Shown here: one piece after another, positions 45,444 to 56,505 of the stretch
How the letters are laid out: each line of letters begins with the position of its first letter
Numbering within the stretch: position 1 is the stretch's first letter
NCBI GenBank assembly: GCA_916048095.2
Contig: OU696570.1
Span: forward strand, 13,418,020 to 13,482,019
Direction of reading: 5' to 3'
Origin: Sacculina carcini
Taxonomy: Eukaryota > Arthropoda > Thecostraca > Sacculinidae
Length of the DNA: 64,000 bases
Translations under genes and position numbers: made by a program
Notes under the pieces: model-generated
Seen by the model: only the letters and a program-made list of their open reading frames with translations
Database searches by the model: none
Told to the model about the DNA's origin: nothing

Positions 45444-47290
45444 TGGCTGACTCTAAAAACTATTTCTGGTCGCTCCTCTAAGTCGCCCTGCTCAATATCT
45501 GCCAGTGAATTCGCCTCATTTTTCTCTTGTAAAATTGCATCCTTGCAATCCAAATTACCCACTAACACTTTTCCTCTCCAATTTCCTCCTTGCCTTAGCA
45601 CTGTTTCCTCTTTTTCCTCCATTGTGCCGTCTACCACAGCACGTTTTCTTATCAAACATCAGATGTCTAAATATCCCACTGGCCCCATACAGTTTTCTGC
45701 TCTCTCTTTGATGGTATTATACTCCTTACTCCACTTTTCACACATATGGTTAACTCTTCTTTCCTTCACGGTTCATTCTTAGCTTCCAAACATGCCACTA
45801 TACTGCCGATTCTCAAAACATCCAATCTTGATCCCACTCTTTCATGCAACTATCGTCCAATTTCTATTCTATCTCTGTCCTCCAACGTTCTAGAATCTGC
45901 CATCCATGTTCAATTACGGTCTATCATCTTGCCTGTTCTCGATCCTTGCCAATCTGGTTTTGTATTTCAGCATTTCTTCTCTTCCTCGTCAATGATCTCT
46001 TCTCTAATTTTTCATTTGGTAATTCCATGCTTCTGATTTCTTTAGATTTTTCTGCTGCCTTCAAACTAGTCGATCACGAAATCTGATGCTGTGATCTCAC
46101 TCATCTAGGCCTTACATCTACTGCACTTTCTCTCCTTACCTCATATCTGAACCATCGTTCCTATATTGCTAGCAGCTTTATCGTGCCATTTCTTTCCCAC
46201 CTCTGGGTTCCACAAGGTTCACTTCTTGGTCCTTTACTTTTCAACTTATACGTAATATCACTCTGTCCTATTGTCCGCAGTTATTCAGTTTCATTTCAAG
46301 TATACGCTGATGACATCAGAATTTATTTTCCTCTTTCTCCTCATTCTTCAAATTTGGTCACTATATCGCTCACCCATATTTCCTCTTGGGCCGCTTCACG
46401 TAAACTTGTTCTCAACCCCGACAAAACAGAATATCTAGTCTTTCACCCTCCTCGAATTCCGCCCCACTCCATAAAACGTCCGCTAGCAAATTAAATACGC
46501 AATTAGGGCGTCTTGTTCGATCCTAACCTTTCTTTCTCGATTCATTTTTCTCAGCTCACCCTCTCGTGCCGCGTCTTATTCCGACAATATTACCCTATTC
46601 GTCCGCCGATTGATGTCCCATCCGCTAGTCTTCTTGTTAACTTCTATATCTTTTCTAAGATCGAATATTGACATTCGCTCTTCTTCCATCTTCCCTCTAA
46701 ATATATCTGCCAACTCCAAGCAGTGATCAACCTTGCTTGCCGGCTTGTACTGAGGCTTCCTCCGCGAATTCCCACTTCGGTGCATATCCGGCAGCTCGGT
46801 TGGTTACCTGCTCTTCCTCATATCCGCTATAATGTGTATTGTCTGGTTTTCAAGCTTATCCACTCTCCCTCTTCTTCTTATCTCCGTTCCCTATTGACTC
46901 TCAATAATCGTACTTCTTGTCGCATTCCTGTGCCATCAGGCTGTCCTCCTGCTCATAATCAATCTTCTTAGTCATCCAAATCTTGCTTCTCGTATATTTA
47001 ACTCGCTTCCATCGTACCTTCACCATAAGTCCTCATTCAGGTCCTTTTCTGCTGATCTTCATAAATATCTACTCATTATTTCGCTTGATGACTCAATGTT
47101 TGATTGGTCCTGGTTATATGTGTGTTGTTCGTGCTGATCGTCCTGTGTTGTATCCGTGGTGTTCTTGCTTGATATTTGTCTTTTTCACCACTGTGAATTA
47201 TCTGCTTTCGTTGTGTTCTGTTTTTGCATCTCTTACATTCGTCGATGTCTGGTCAGGCTTCGCCCTGCTACTGGTAACCGTGTAATTCCA
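45444..47290 (+). pseudogene. CR1/L2-like LINE ORF2 fragment, decayed
   Basis: Several frames together give the linker (SASEFASFFSCKIASLQ), RT motifs NYRPISILSLSSNVLES (~45850), LLISLDFSAAFKLVDHEI (46030-46085), VPQGSLLGPLLFNLYV (46205-46250), VYADDIRIYF (46299-46330) with the catalytic YADD, KTEYLVF, and the C-terminal LACRLVLRLPPR...LGWLPALPHIRYNVYCLVFK (46735-46850). Many frameshifts and stops. The C/T-rich third-position style matches the LINE at 61651, probably the same clade. The endonuclease part is missing or replaced by the hAT-like sequence at its left. Confidence 0.85.
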
Positions 47291-48391
47291 GTACAACCAC
47301 ATTCATGGTCGAGTAGTCGGCGAATAAACTGGCTCCCCCACTGTTCTGCAGTGAGGAGGGTCGCTAGACACCCCACAGGAATAAAAACAAAATATGTTTC
47401 AAGGGCGGATGAGGTATCTGATTGCCAACGGCCATCTAGCAAACTCCCATTTTGCAAACGTGTTTTCACTTTTCTGTGTGTGTCTACTACCTGCTAGCTG
47501 TGATGTTCCTGTCGGTTGTGCTTTTTTCACGTCTGTGTATAAATATGTGTGCTATATTAGATATATGTTGTTGTTGTTTGCTGAATAAGCAAAAATTAAG
47601 AGCCGCTGCACTAAACAGACCAGCCATGTAGAGTTGTGATGAATCATCACTGATGATACACACGACTATACGGCGACTTAGTGACTATATTTACTACATT
47701 ATTCACTATACTATATTGACTTAAACGGAATCTAAACAATTATGTTTCGTTTTTCACAGAGCTGCGGTCGGCGTTGCGTGAGTCTTGCCACATTATACCA
47801 TCAAGCACCAGCCTGAGCTCTGTTCAAAATCTGATTTATATTTAATGTTCTACAGACGGGGAAATCATTTAATTCCTCTCGACCATCAAATATGATCTGT
47901 GCTGCCAACAGTTAGCCCAGCTGACCAAGACTTTGATTCCGTCGGTCACAATCTTTTGCCTATGATTCATGGTATTTACATCATTTGCATAAACAAAAGT
48001 TTGTTACTTTCCTTTTTCTACAGCTGCTTCAAGCTATTCAAAGCAATGTCTGTTGATAAATGCTACTATATATTTTCTAATTTTTTTAATTTTGCCAATC
48101 TAAAATAAGTGTTGAACGATTTTACCATGATGAAAAGAAGAAGTGTTTGCAGTTGTTTTCACTAGGAGCACAATGCTAGACTGAATTGAGCTCGCAGCTT
48201 GGCGTCATTGTATATTAACTCTTCACCATGTACTGAACACATTGCCTTGTGAAAAAATGAAGAGACCAGTGAACCTCAAAACAATATGTATCAACTTTTC
48301 ACATCCTCTCCAATTTTACAGCAACTTTGTGTAAGTCCAAGAACCTCCATCTAATAAGAAACATTGATATATTGCCGTGAATATATATATA
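47291..48391. other. Unassigned stretch
   Basis: Possible LINE 3' tail up to ~47450 (CTGCAGTGAGGAGGGTCGC). Beyond that I recognise neither repeat nor gene; short frames only. Confidence 0.35.
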
Positions 48392-49055
48392 CCGCAAAAA
48401 CTCTATTTGAGCCGACCCTCTAATTGAAAGGCATGTCTAATTATACGCCACTTTGATTAAATATTTTCTTTAGGCAATAGCTATGAGTGACTGGCTATCA
48501 TTATTAATTTTTTATTAGTTTTCAAGGGCGTAAATTTGTGTCCAGGTTCGGGGTTTATAACAGCCATCATGCATTTTTGTTCAAGGATAGTTATGTTGGT
48601 CCATTGCATGTAAACCTTAACAATTCTATGCCAATTCCTGTCAATTACAACACACGTACCTCAATGAAAAGTATATTGCATAAAATTGCATACTCACATT
48701 TGTCGTGAATTGTTAATTTTTGCAATGCATTTTTTGGTGACAATATACTCAACGAACTGAACTCAGCAGAATTATCGGGGAGTATAATTGCATATTCATA
48801 CCACCAGCCAATATGTCGGGGGATGTATATACTTCCATACCCCTAAGATATAAGCCCATATTAGTTACCAGTAATCAGCCTGCAGTTGTGTCCTTTGTAA
48901 AGCAAATATGCATACGCCACCTGGTAAAATTTCCGTATCTTCTTAAAATTTTGACCAGCCAGTGGAAAAATAGCACGGCACCCTCTAATTGAACGACACC
49001 ACGGGAGAAGGTTTGAAAAATAGAACGGCATGCCGCTTAAATAGAGGTTTTACGG
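48392..49055. mobile_element. pogo/Tigger-like MITE flanked by TA
   Basis: Left end CCGCAAAAACTCTATTTGAG, right end reading inward CCGTAAAACCTCTATTTAAG: ~20 bp inverted termini with a few mismatches, flanked by TA on each side. Each end is followed by an ACCCTCTAATTGAA phrase (48414; 48981 in the same + orientation). The termini resemble those of pogo-group Tc1/mariner elements. The 660 bp interior has no transposase. Confidence 0.65.
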
Positions 49056-49673
49056 TAATTTCAATATGCATATTGAACTTTTTTCATTTTCTGTCATATT
49101 TACATGAAATTCGTATTATCATATCATAAAATGGTATCAAGTTATGTTTTTTGAAGCACAATACATGAATTAATAAATTTAAATAAATTAATTTTAGATT
49201 TATATATAACCATGATATATATTAAAGTGTTTTTCTATTATAGGCCCAAATCAAAGTAAGTGAAATATCTTTTGAAGGTGTTATATTTAAATATGATCTT
49301 TCAATGGTGTCTTGCTACTTGGTGAAGCTTCATAGCAAGCTTTGTTAGCAAAAATATCGTGACATATTCTCAAATTTAAAGACATATTTGTTATGGAAAT
49401 AAATTACTGTTAAGTCTATTAAGTTTGGCCATATTATGCAGCTTGTATGCGTGTCCAGCATCAAAGGTTACTTCTCAATGCAAGTGTAGTATCAAAATAC
49501 AATAAACAAATCGTTATTGTTAACAACAGCATCTATACTCGTGGTAAAAGTAGACTTGACACGACTTGAATTGCATTATGATCGTTCAGATGGGATAAAA
49601 TTCCCGTTATCGGCTTCTGCCTTACAGGTTACCTACACACACACTCACACACACACACACACATACACACACA

Positions 49674-49729
<56 letters not shown>

Positions 49730-50640
49730 AACAGGCACACATGCACTTTAATTCAAGCACATACAAAAATAAAACAATACATAGGATAATTTCATTATAA
49801 GCTCAGCAGGCACACGGGCTCAATAAAATAAGCGAAATATTACAACTTTAAAAACTTTGCTGTCGAACACGATTCGGCAAGCAATTAGAATTTGTATTAT
49901 TGAGCACAACGTAAAATCGAGTTTCAATAAACAGTAGGAAATACACCACCTGTGAACTAGCGATAATTGTAATAAAACTGTACTTCATAGAACAGCTTGC
50001 AGTAATATAGACAAAGTGATAGTAATATAGATCATACACATTTTCTATCAATGCCATTGATATGCTCAATCGATCAGATTGATGCTGCTGTGTAACATAT
50101 TGCTATTTTTTGCAGGAATCCAGAATGTTACGAGTTCGTTTTTTGAGGGCATTTTAAAAACTTGAAGGAGTTGCCATAAAAAAATCAGGATCCGTGAAAA
50201 TAAACAGAGAGCACGGACAGCTTGCTATCACAGCCCACGTTTATTTGACTGAAATATTTCCAAAAACACTTGAATATATTCATGTTTGAATTTGAAACGC
50301 TGATTGTAGAATCCGCTTGGTGTTTTAATAATATTTTTGAGTATATATTGCATTGAATGTTTTTTATATTGTCATTTTTCGATTGTCAACATGTTGTCCT
50401 TGCAATTCGTGAACAAATTGGCACATATTTGCTGCATAATATCACCGTTATTGTTTATGCATTATTACCAATTCAACTGCAGCAGTTAATACAAAAAACT
50501 CGCTTATAATCATGTGTTTCCGCATTACTATATTGTATGTGAGAGTGTTTGCGTGGATGTTTTTACCATTTACCAGACCAGAGGTCTGGAGCAACGTGCT
50601 ACAGAAAACCAAATACTATGAATAAAAGACCCTATATATA
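49056..50640. other. Unassigned stretch with (CA)n tract
   Basis: AT-rich, no recognised gene. A (CA)n microsatellite with variants spans 49630-49740. Confidence 0.45.
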
Positions 50641-50672
50641 TTGACACTATATATATATATATATATATATAG

Positions 50673-50708
<36 letters not shown>

Positions 50709-50755
50709 GGACACCTATATATATAAAAGACACTATATATATATATTGGGACACC
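50641..50755. repeat. (TA)n tracts with GACAC/GGGACACC spacers
   Basis: Several TA runs separated by TTGACACTATA, AGTAATA, TTGGGACACC and AAAGACACTATA; the ordered repeats (GACAC, GGGACACC twice) suggest small duplications. Confidence 0.75.
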
Positions 50756-50839
50756 ACCAGCCAGCGTGACGGCCACAGTAAAAAGAGAGAGAGAGAGAGT
50801 GTGAGTCCCTTTATAGGGTAGACCTGTGATGACGTCACG

Positions 50840-50875
50840 TCACTGGCGTGGGCCAATGGGGTGCCACGCCAGTGA
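50840..50875. repeat. 12-bp inverted repeat TCACTGGCGTGG
   Basis: TCACTGGCGTGG (50840-50851) and CCACGCCAGTGA (50864-50875) around a 12-nt loop. Nearby GACGTCACGTCAC and GTGGACCAATCAG are also GC-richer than the surroundings. Function unknown. Confidence 0.8.
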
Positions 50876-50879
50876 TCCA

Positions 50880-51439
50880 GGTCAGACGTGGACCAATCAG
50901 AAACAAATGTGGCCCACGCAGCAAGAAGAACATACCAATTTCTAAATACATAACTTAAATAAACAATGCTAAAACATAATACAACATAACATTAATATAA
51001 AAACAAGCCTACAAAAATCACTCACAAAAATACAAGCAGAAATAACAGTGTGAAACGCGATCGCCGCAAACAGGTCATGTTCGTTACAACCATTATTGTA
51101 CATACTATATTATAAATACGGATCAAAAGAGGTCCTTATTAACCGGGGATATGCATGCTCCTTGTGGGAATGACACCCAAATACTGGGGGTTGAGACTCC
51201 ATATGTAGTAATCCGTCATTTGTATTATTAAGTTGAGGAATGATTTGTGACCGTTCATTGTACATGAATACAATATAAATAATACAACACAATTTATAAC
51301 AATAATTTATTGCATGTAATTCCTAGGTATATATAATGCACTGTTTCAAAGAAAATTGCAAAACATTACTCAACATCATTATATCGTTGTTGTTGTAAAC
51401 TTTCTCCCGTAGTTCAATAGGTGTAACAATACCTCGTCG
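50880..51439. other. Unassigned stretch
   Basis: No gene recognised. The part nearest 51400 may belong to the mariner 3' end; no clear inverted terminus was found. Confidence 0.35.
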
Positions 51440-51756
51440 ATAAGAGTCGTTCGGTTTTGACTCAAAGTATTCGTCCTACCAAGTGCTCAATTGCACGTCA
51501 CTGTTGAACGATATGCCGTGCAAAATATTTGAAAGAGATCGAAAGAGATGAAAATCCGATGGCGCCAAGTTTGGCGAATATTGGGAGTGAGGCAACACTT
51601 CCCATTCAAGTCCTTCAATCGCCGCTTTGGTCATATTGGCGATGAGAGGTTGAGCATTGTCGTACTGTAGAAGAACACTGTTTTGCCGATGTGGTCTTTT
51701 TGCTGAATTACTTCGTTAAGTCGGCGCAGGTGTTGAACGTAAAGCTCTGCATTAAC
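51440..51756 (-). pseudogene. mariner transposase, C-terminal part
   Basis: Read leftward from 51756: NAELYVQHLRRLNEVIQQKD, ...YDNAQPLIANMTKAAIEGLE, WEVLPHSQYSPNLAPSDFHL, FRSLSNILHGISFNSDVQ. These are the second (DN) and third (SD.H) catalytic aspartates of the mariner DD34D core. Frame disruptions are present (e.g. VFFYSTTMLN in place of a QDN-type strand in another frame). The gene was cut at TTAAC by the LTR retrotransposon; the N-terminal part resumes at 54970. Confidence 0.8.
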
Positions 51757-52011
51757 TGTGGTGTGATCGGGTTCTGCTCGGTGATTGGTCGAAGTGACGA
51801 TGACGCCAGCTGATTACCGGCGGTACCTACTGTGTAAGGCGCGTGCGGTGTGTGTGTATGCGAGTGTGTATGTATGTTTGTCTGTATGTGTAAGGCTAGT
51901 TGCGCGTGTGTAGTTAGTGTACTAATGACTGTTGGCCTGTGTGTTGGCTGCGTTCTGACCAGTGGGGAGTGCAAATAAAGTGTGTTGTGCTGTTATTTGC
52001 GAGCAACAACA
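51757..52011 (+). repeat. 5' LTR (255 bp)
   Basis: TGTGGTGTG...AACAACA. Its last 159 bp (51853-52011) match 54811-54969 closely. AATAAAG (51974) is a plausible polyadenylation signal. Confidence 0.8.
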
Positions 52012-52260
52012 AGCTATTTCGGCGTGCAAGCTTGGCGAGTCGATTGAAAGTGGTTGATGACGGGGCAGCAAGCCGACGTGGACACGATAACGCTCACTGT
52101 GCAAATGCGTCAGAGGCGGTGCCCGCTGCTGGGATCAAATTCTCTGAAATGATCAAGCCATTCAGCTGTTGCGAGGGATCAGACGTGACGCAAGGATCAG
52201 GTCTGCTGCGCCATCAGGCCTCCCAGTGGCCCCAGGCCGCGACTAGAGGCGCTGCCGTGC

Positions 52261-52584
52261 GTGTCAGCCACCATTGACGGCCAGGTGGTTGTAGCGGTCG
52301 TCGATACTGGCTGCATGACTTCGATCGTCGCGCGCGGGCTAGCGACGAACGCGCCGCGTGTGGCGCGACAAGTGTACGCATACGACGGTCGCAGCGTCGG
52401 TTGCAGTGGTGTCATATATGGTCGGCTGAAGTTCGGTGGTCGAGAGATGTCGTTGTCGTTTATTGTGGCCGATAGGCTCATAGACGGTGTCGAGGCAATA
52501 ATCGGCATGGATGTTGTTCGGCGCTTCGGGGGCGTGTACGTCGGCGGCGACAGCTCGGTCACGTTTGCTAGCGCAGTTGTGTGA
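52261..52584 (+). pseudogene. Retroviral-type aspartic protease of the LTR element
   Basis: About 107 codons. VAVVDTGCMTSIVARGL contains the catalytic DTG; a hydrophobic flap region follows and IIGMDVVRRFGGVYV is the conserved G-hydrophobic-D strand before the C-terminus. Size and order fit a retropepsin, which would process the element's polyprotein. It ends at a stop within a 21-bp minisatellite. No gag precedes it. Confidence 0.8.
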
Positions 52585-52710
52585 GCGCGGATGGCGCTTG
52601 TGTGAGCGCGGATGGCGCTTGGGTGAGCGCGGATAGCGCTTGGGTGAGCCCAGATGGCGCTTGTGTGAGCGCGGATAGCGCTTGGGTGAGCGCAGATGGT
52701 GCTTGTGTAA
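52577..52710 (+). repeat. 21-bp minisatellite, about six units
   Basis: Units GTGAGCGCGGATGGCGCTTG with variants AGCGCTT, CCCAGATGG and GCAGATGGT. The period is a multiple of three, so one frame encodes a 7-residue repeat (SADGACV/SADSAWV). It sits between protease and RT. Confidence 0.9.
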
Positions 52711-52799
52711 GGCGGCCTGTTATTGAGATCCATGATCCTGACTTCTTGGCAGTGTTCGATGGCTTCGAATGATCCATTAAGTGGAGATGGCGAAAAGGG

Positions 52800-53554
52800 C
52801 CTCCGTTGTTGAAGAATATGGTGACCAGTTACAGCAGCGCAAGGGACCCGCGGCTCAAACCACGGTTTGATGAAAAAGTTCGGCGCTGGATAGAACGACG
52901 ATGGCTGGTACCGTGCTCAGATGGCGGCGGCGTGCTGCCATTACTGGCTGTTCACCAGATGAACAAGGAAAAAGTTCGTTTCGGGAGCTAAATCAGCACG
53001 TGGAGTGCCAACCCGGTTATGACGCTCCCGTGTACGACGAAAGATTGCGACGATGGAGACGAGAGCGGCCGCCACTGAAGATGGCTTATTTGAAAATGGC
53101 CTACCTTCAGATCAAGGTTGACGAAAGCCTTTGAAAATACCAGCAGGTGGAGTACGAAGGTCGGCGATATAATCTGACCAGACTCGGATTCGGGCTAAAC
53201 TGTGCACCTCGTATCATGACAAGAATACTGACCGCTGTGCTAGAGTGCGACAACCGAGTACGGGCTGGTGCGAGCTCGTATATCGACGACATCCTCGTCA
53301 ACGAGAGTATCGTAAGCGCGAAAGAAGTCGTCGAGCACCTGCGCAGATACGGGCTCGAAGCCAAACCACCTGAGTGGCTGGACGGTGGTCGTGTTCTCGG
53401 GTTGCGGCTAGGGATCGAAGCTGGTGAGCTGAAGTTCCGACCAGACAACGAGATGCCAACCGTCACCCACAATCTGACGAAAAGGGAGCTGTTCTCTGTC
53501 TGTGGCCGCTTAGTCGGTCACTATCCTGTTGCTGGCTGGCTCCGCGTCGCGTGA
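52800..53554 (+). pseudogene. Reverse transcriptase of the LTR element
   Basis: FDEKVRRWIERRWLVPC (start of the fingers), a frameshift near 52980, ELNQHVECQPGYDA, MAYLQIKVDESL then a stop (TGA, ~53132) where a Trp is usual, KYQQVEYEGRRYNLTRLGFG (53147 onward), LNCAPRIMTRIL, and the catalytic SYIDDILVNES (~53275). VLGLRLGIEAGELKF and SVCGRLVGHYPVAGW follow, then another stop (~53552). A short MAYLKMAYL duplication lies near 53085. It would copy the element's RNA; it is inactive. Confidence 0.8.
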
Positions 53555-53599
53555 AGCTTTGTAAAAAGACTAGCCCAGGACGGTCGTTGGGAGAACCGC

Positions 53600-54810
53600 G
53601 TGAATAGTCATGTGCTGCGTGTGGTGCAGGAGATTCTAGAGAAGGCGCACGCGAGCGATCCCGTCCGCGGCAAGTGGTACGTACCGGCGACGATTACTGG
53701 CAGAGTGTGGTGCGACAACAGCAGCTTGGCAATTGGTGCTGTTTTGGAGATCGGGGGCACAATAATCGAAGACGCGTCGTGGCTACGAAAACAGATGGAT
53801 GAACATCATATCAATGTGTCAGAGTTGGATGCTGTTCTGCGAGCCGTAAGTCTGGCCGTCAAATGGGGGCTGGTCGAGGTGGAAGTCTGCACCGACTCGA
53901 TGACTGTGATTGGCTGGATGAGGTCAGCGTTGGAGGGCACGAGTCGTGTAAGGAGTAGCAGTCCGGCAGAGGTCCTGATGAGGCGGCGACTTCACATATT
54001 GAGAGAGTTGGTTCAAGAGCTTGGATTGAAGGTGACGCCTACATTTGTTCGATCTGACCAGAACCTTGCTGACGTCCTGGCGCGAGTGCCGAAAGCATGG
54101 ATGAGGTCCAAAGATGCGTGTCTGTTGACGGTGCGCGAACTCCACGAGGATCACCACTTTGGCGTCGATCGGAGTTTAGCGTTGGCGAGGATGGTAAACT
54201 CTGACGTTTCAAGAGGAGACGTCGAGGAATGCGTGAGAACATGTCGGGTCTGTCAAATCAGCCAGATTAATCCCAGTATTGATCCGGCTCCTACCCGACA
54301 TGAACCCGGCACGCTGGAGGTCGGTCGAAATTGGAGCAGGCTGGCAGTCGATACAACGCACTACGGTGGCCGGTGCTACTTGACCATGATCGACTCTGGG
54401 CCTTGCCGTTTCGCAATTTTGAGGCAAGTGCGCTCAGAAAACGTCAAAGACGTTATTGACGTACTCCGCAGTGTCTTCCTGGAGCGTAGTCTCGTGGAGG
54501 AGCTACTGATTGATAACAGCGCGACGTTTCGGTCGGAGGCGGTGAAGGTCTTTTGCGACAGCTGGCATGTCAGGCGGCGTTACCGCGCCCCTTATCGGCC
54601 GTCTGGAAACGACATTATCGAGCGACATCACCGCACAATCAAGCGAATGGCCGAGCGTTGTCGAACGTATCCGCTGAGCGCGTCGTTCTGGTACAACCTG
54701 GCACCGAGGCATGGAAACGACCGGCGTTCGGCCCCAGCTTGCGGAGTTCACGCTATTGTTGGCGGCATCCGGCCGCACCGGTCGCCGAGCCGGAATCCGA
54801 TACCACCGAG
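53600..54810 (+). CDS. RNase H and integrase of the LTR element
   Basis: Open for ~400 codons and in frame with the RT upstream. RNase H: VWCDNSSLAIGAVLE, NVSELDAVLRAV, EVCTDSMTVIGWM, SDQNLADVLARVPKAW (the D-E-D-D pattern). Integrase: zinc-binding HEDHHFG...CRTCRVCQ (residues ~180-215), core VDTTHYGGRCYLTMID, ELLIDNSATFRS, RPSGNDIIERHHRTIKRM (D, D, E). The frame runs straight into the 3' LTR (SASVYVCLSAC) instead of ending before it, so the integrase tail and LTR start were deleted. The integrase would insert the DNA copy, giving the 5-bp duplication seen. Confidence 0.8.
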
Positions 54811-54969
54811 TGTGAGTGCGAGTGTGTATGTATGTTTGTCTGCATGTGTAAGGCTAGTTGCGCGTGAGTAGTGAGTGTACTAATGACTGTTGGCCTGTGT
54901 GTCGGCTGCGTTCTGACCAGTGGGGAGTACAAATAAAGTGTGTTGTGCTGCTATCTGCGAGTAACTACA
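54811..54969 (+). repeat. 3' LTR remnant (159 bp)
   Basis: Matches the last 159 bp of the 5' LTR with a few substitutions. The first 96 bp of the LTR are missing. Confidence 0.8.
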
Positions 54970-55330
54970 TTAACTGTTAGGTTTCATGCAAGCAATTGGA
55001 GATGAATTATGCCTTCCCAGCCCTACCATATACATAACATAATATTTCGAGGTTGGAGGTCTTGTTTTGCTCGAAGAGTCGCTTTTTTGTCAGGACTGAG
55101 CCATTCTTCACTCTTCCTCACACTGATGTATAGCACCATTTTTGATCGCCAGTGACGATGCGATGAAGAAAGCACTCCTTGTAACCATGTGTTGAACGGT
55201 GCCGAGCTAGCAAACTGGCGTCAATTGTGATGGGGTGATATTTATTGTTTTCGCTTAAAATATATGGCAGTCAAGCGCCCAGCTTCTAAACCTTGTCCAT
55301 TGAATCAAAGTGATTCACCACAGTTTTTTA
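54970..55330 (-). pseudogene. mariner transposase, central/N-terminal part
   Basis: Read leftward from ~55230: HGYKECFLHRIVTGDQKWC (GD.KW, the first catalytic Asp region), then a stop, VLTKKRLFEQNKTSNL in a shifted frame, EILCYVYGRAGKA, and NCLHET up to TTAAC, where the LTR element was inserted. Several stops and frameshifts. The helix-turn-helix N-terminus and the terminal inverted repeat were not identified; sequence to ~55330 may be part of it. Confidence 0.75.
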
Positions 55331-56044
55331 TCACAATCCATCTGCTCGGCTGATTATCTAGATTGACGTAGATTTTCTAGAGCAGGTGTTCTTAACTGTG
55401 GGTATACATACATCTTGGGGGTATGGGAACAAAAGACTGAGAGTATGAGAATAGATTTTTGGGTACTGTCATAAATTAATTATGGTTTATAAATACTAAA
55501 ATTATCAATGATTATGTTATTGCCTAGTAATGTGTATCTAGCTCAGTAAATTCAGGCGATTGAAATACTCGTAGATATGGAAGACATACTGACAAATAAT
55601 AGGCTGGGTGATAATTATTTTAACAGTCAAGTAAAGGGGGTATGGGACCATATTCGAAAATCCATTGGGAGTATGGAACCATCAACAGGTTAATTCATTA
55701 AGAGGCGTCCATAAAAATGGACGCTGGGAAAACCGCCATAGTGAGTTTACCTGGCATTATTGAAGTGTAATAATAAAATGAGGAGAGACCCTGAACATCA
55801 GCCTGTCTGCCATAAAACGGGCAGCGCAGCCAAACATATTTAGTGCGTGTTGTGGACCGGTACACTGCAGAGTTGCATCAGGGCGGCTGCGCGGCGTCGC
55901 TCCGGTTCAGTCATATTGCCCTAATTTCTTTACTACCAGTTTTATTTACATACAACTGTTTCAACACGTACATGAGTGTTGTAGCTATGAATATATATCA
56001 TAAATAGGTATCGCATTTTATATGGTTTTGAGTTTTATATATAT
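55331..56044. other. Unassigned stretch with one hAT-like end
   Basis: CAGGTGTTCTTAACTGTGGG at 55384 followed by GGGGGTATGGGA resembles a hAT MITE start (CAGNGGTTCTTAACC); no partner end found. GGGGGTATGGGAnC recurs at 55416 and 55640. A GC-rich patch lies at 55840-55915. No gene. Confidence 0.4.
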
Positions 56045-56505
56045 ACTAGCATTAAACCCGCCCGTTGTGCGGAGCAATTCATAAAAATATTGCAAATTAA
56101 AAACAAATAAGGCAAACTCATAAAAACCTTAATCAATCAAAAAGTCTAAATTTCACTATTTTTAATTTTATTTTGACAAAATATTTTCACTCAGCCCGCC
56201 TCATATTTAAACCCGGCCGACGTGCGGAATAATTCAGAACTCGAACACCATCCGTTCTGGTTCTTGAAGTCAAATCCATTAGTTTTGTATATGAATTCAT
56301 TCTACACGGTGAAATTGAACGTTTTATTGCTGCCCGCGGACATTTTTATTTCATAAAAATGAGCCATCGCTTCGTTTGCGTTTGAAGCCCCTGATCATTG
56401 AACCAGCGAACCATGAACCAGCGCAATTATGTCACCTCATATTTGAGCATACATACACAGACAGACAGATAATTTCTTCTTTATGTATATATATAGCATT
56501 AAAAC
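56045..56505 (-). mobile_element. Short Helitron-like element, copy 2
   Basis: CTAGCATTAAACCCGCCCG to CACAGACAGACAGATAATTT and TATATATATAG; matches 478-930 and 60397-60860. Confidence 0.65.

Larger units (their letters stand above)
51757..54969 (+). mobile_element. LTR retrotransposon inserted in mariner (Ty3/Gypsy-like)
   Basis: Flanked by TTAAC (51752-51756; 54970-54974), joining which restores continuous mariner sequence (GCTCTGCA-TTAAC-TGTTAGG). LTRs start TG and end CA. Order: 5' LTR, protease, RT, RNase H, integrase, 3' LTR remnant. That order, the YIDD RT box and the GN..IERHHRT integrase motif favour Ty3/Gypsy over BEL/Pao. No gag is visible in the ~250 bp between LTR and protease. 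It is defective: a frameshift near 52980, stops near 53133 and 53552, and a deletion at its 3' end. Confidence 0.8.

Noticed and set aside
52197-52733. 178-codon minus-strand frame with repeated Ala-His-Pro-Ser-Ala-Ile-Arg
   Set aside because: Antisense shadow of the protease gene and its 21-bp minisatellite.
51757-54969. BEL/Pao assignment of the LTR retrotransposon
   Set aside because: YIDD RT box, RNase H layout and the D-D-E integrase with GN..IERHHRT look more Ty3/Gypsy-like; not excluded without a tree.
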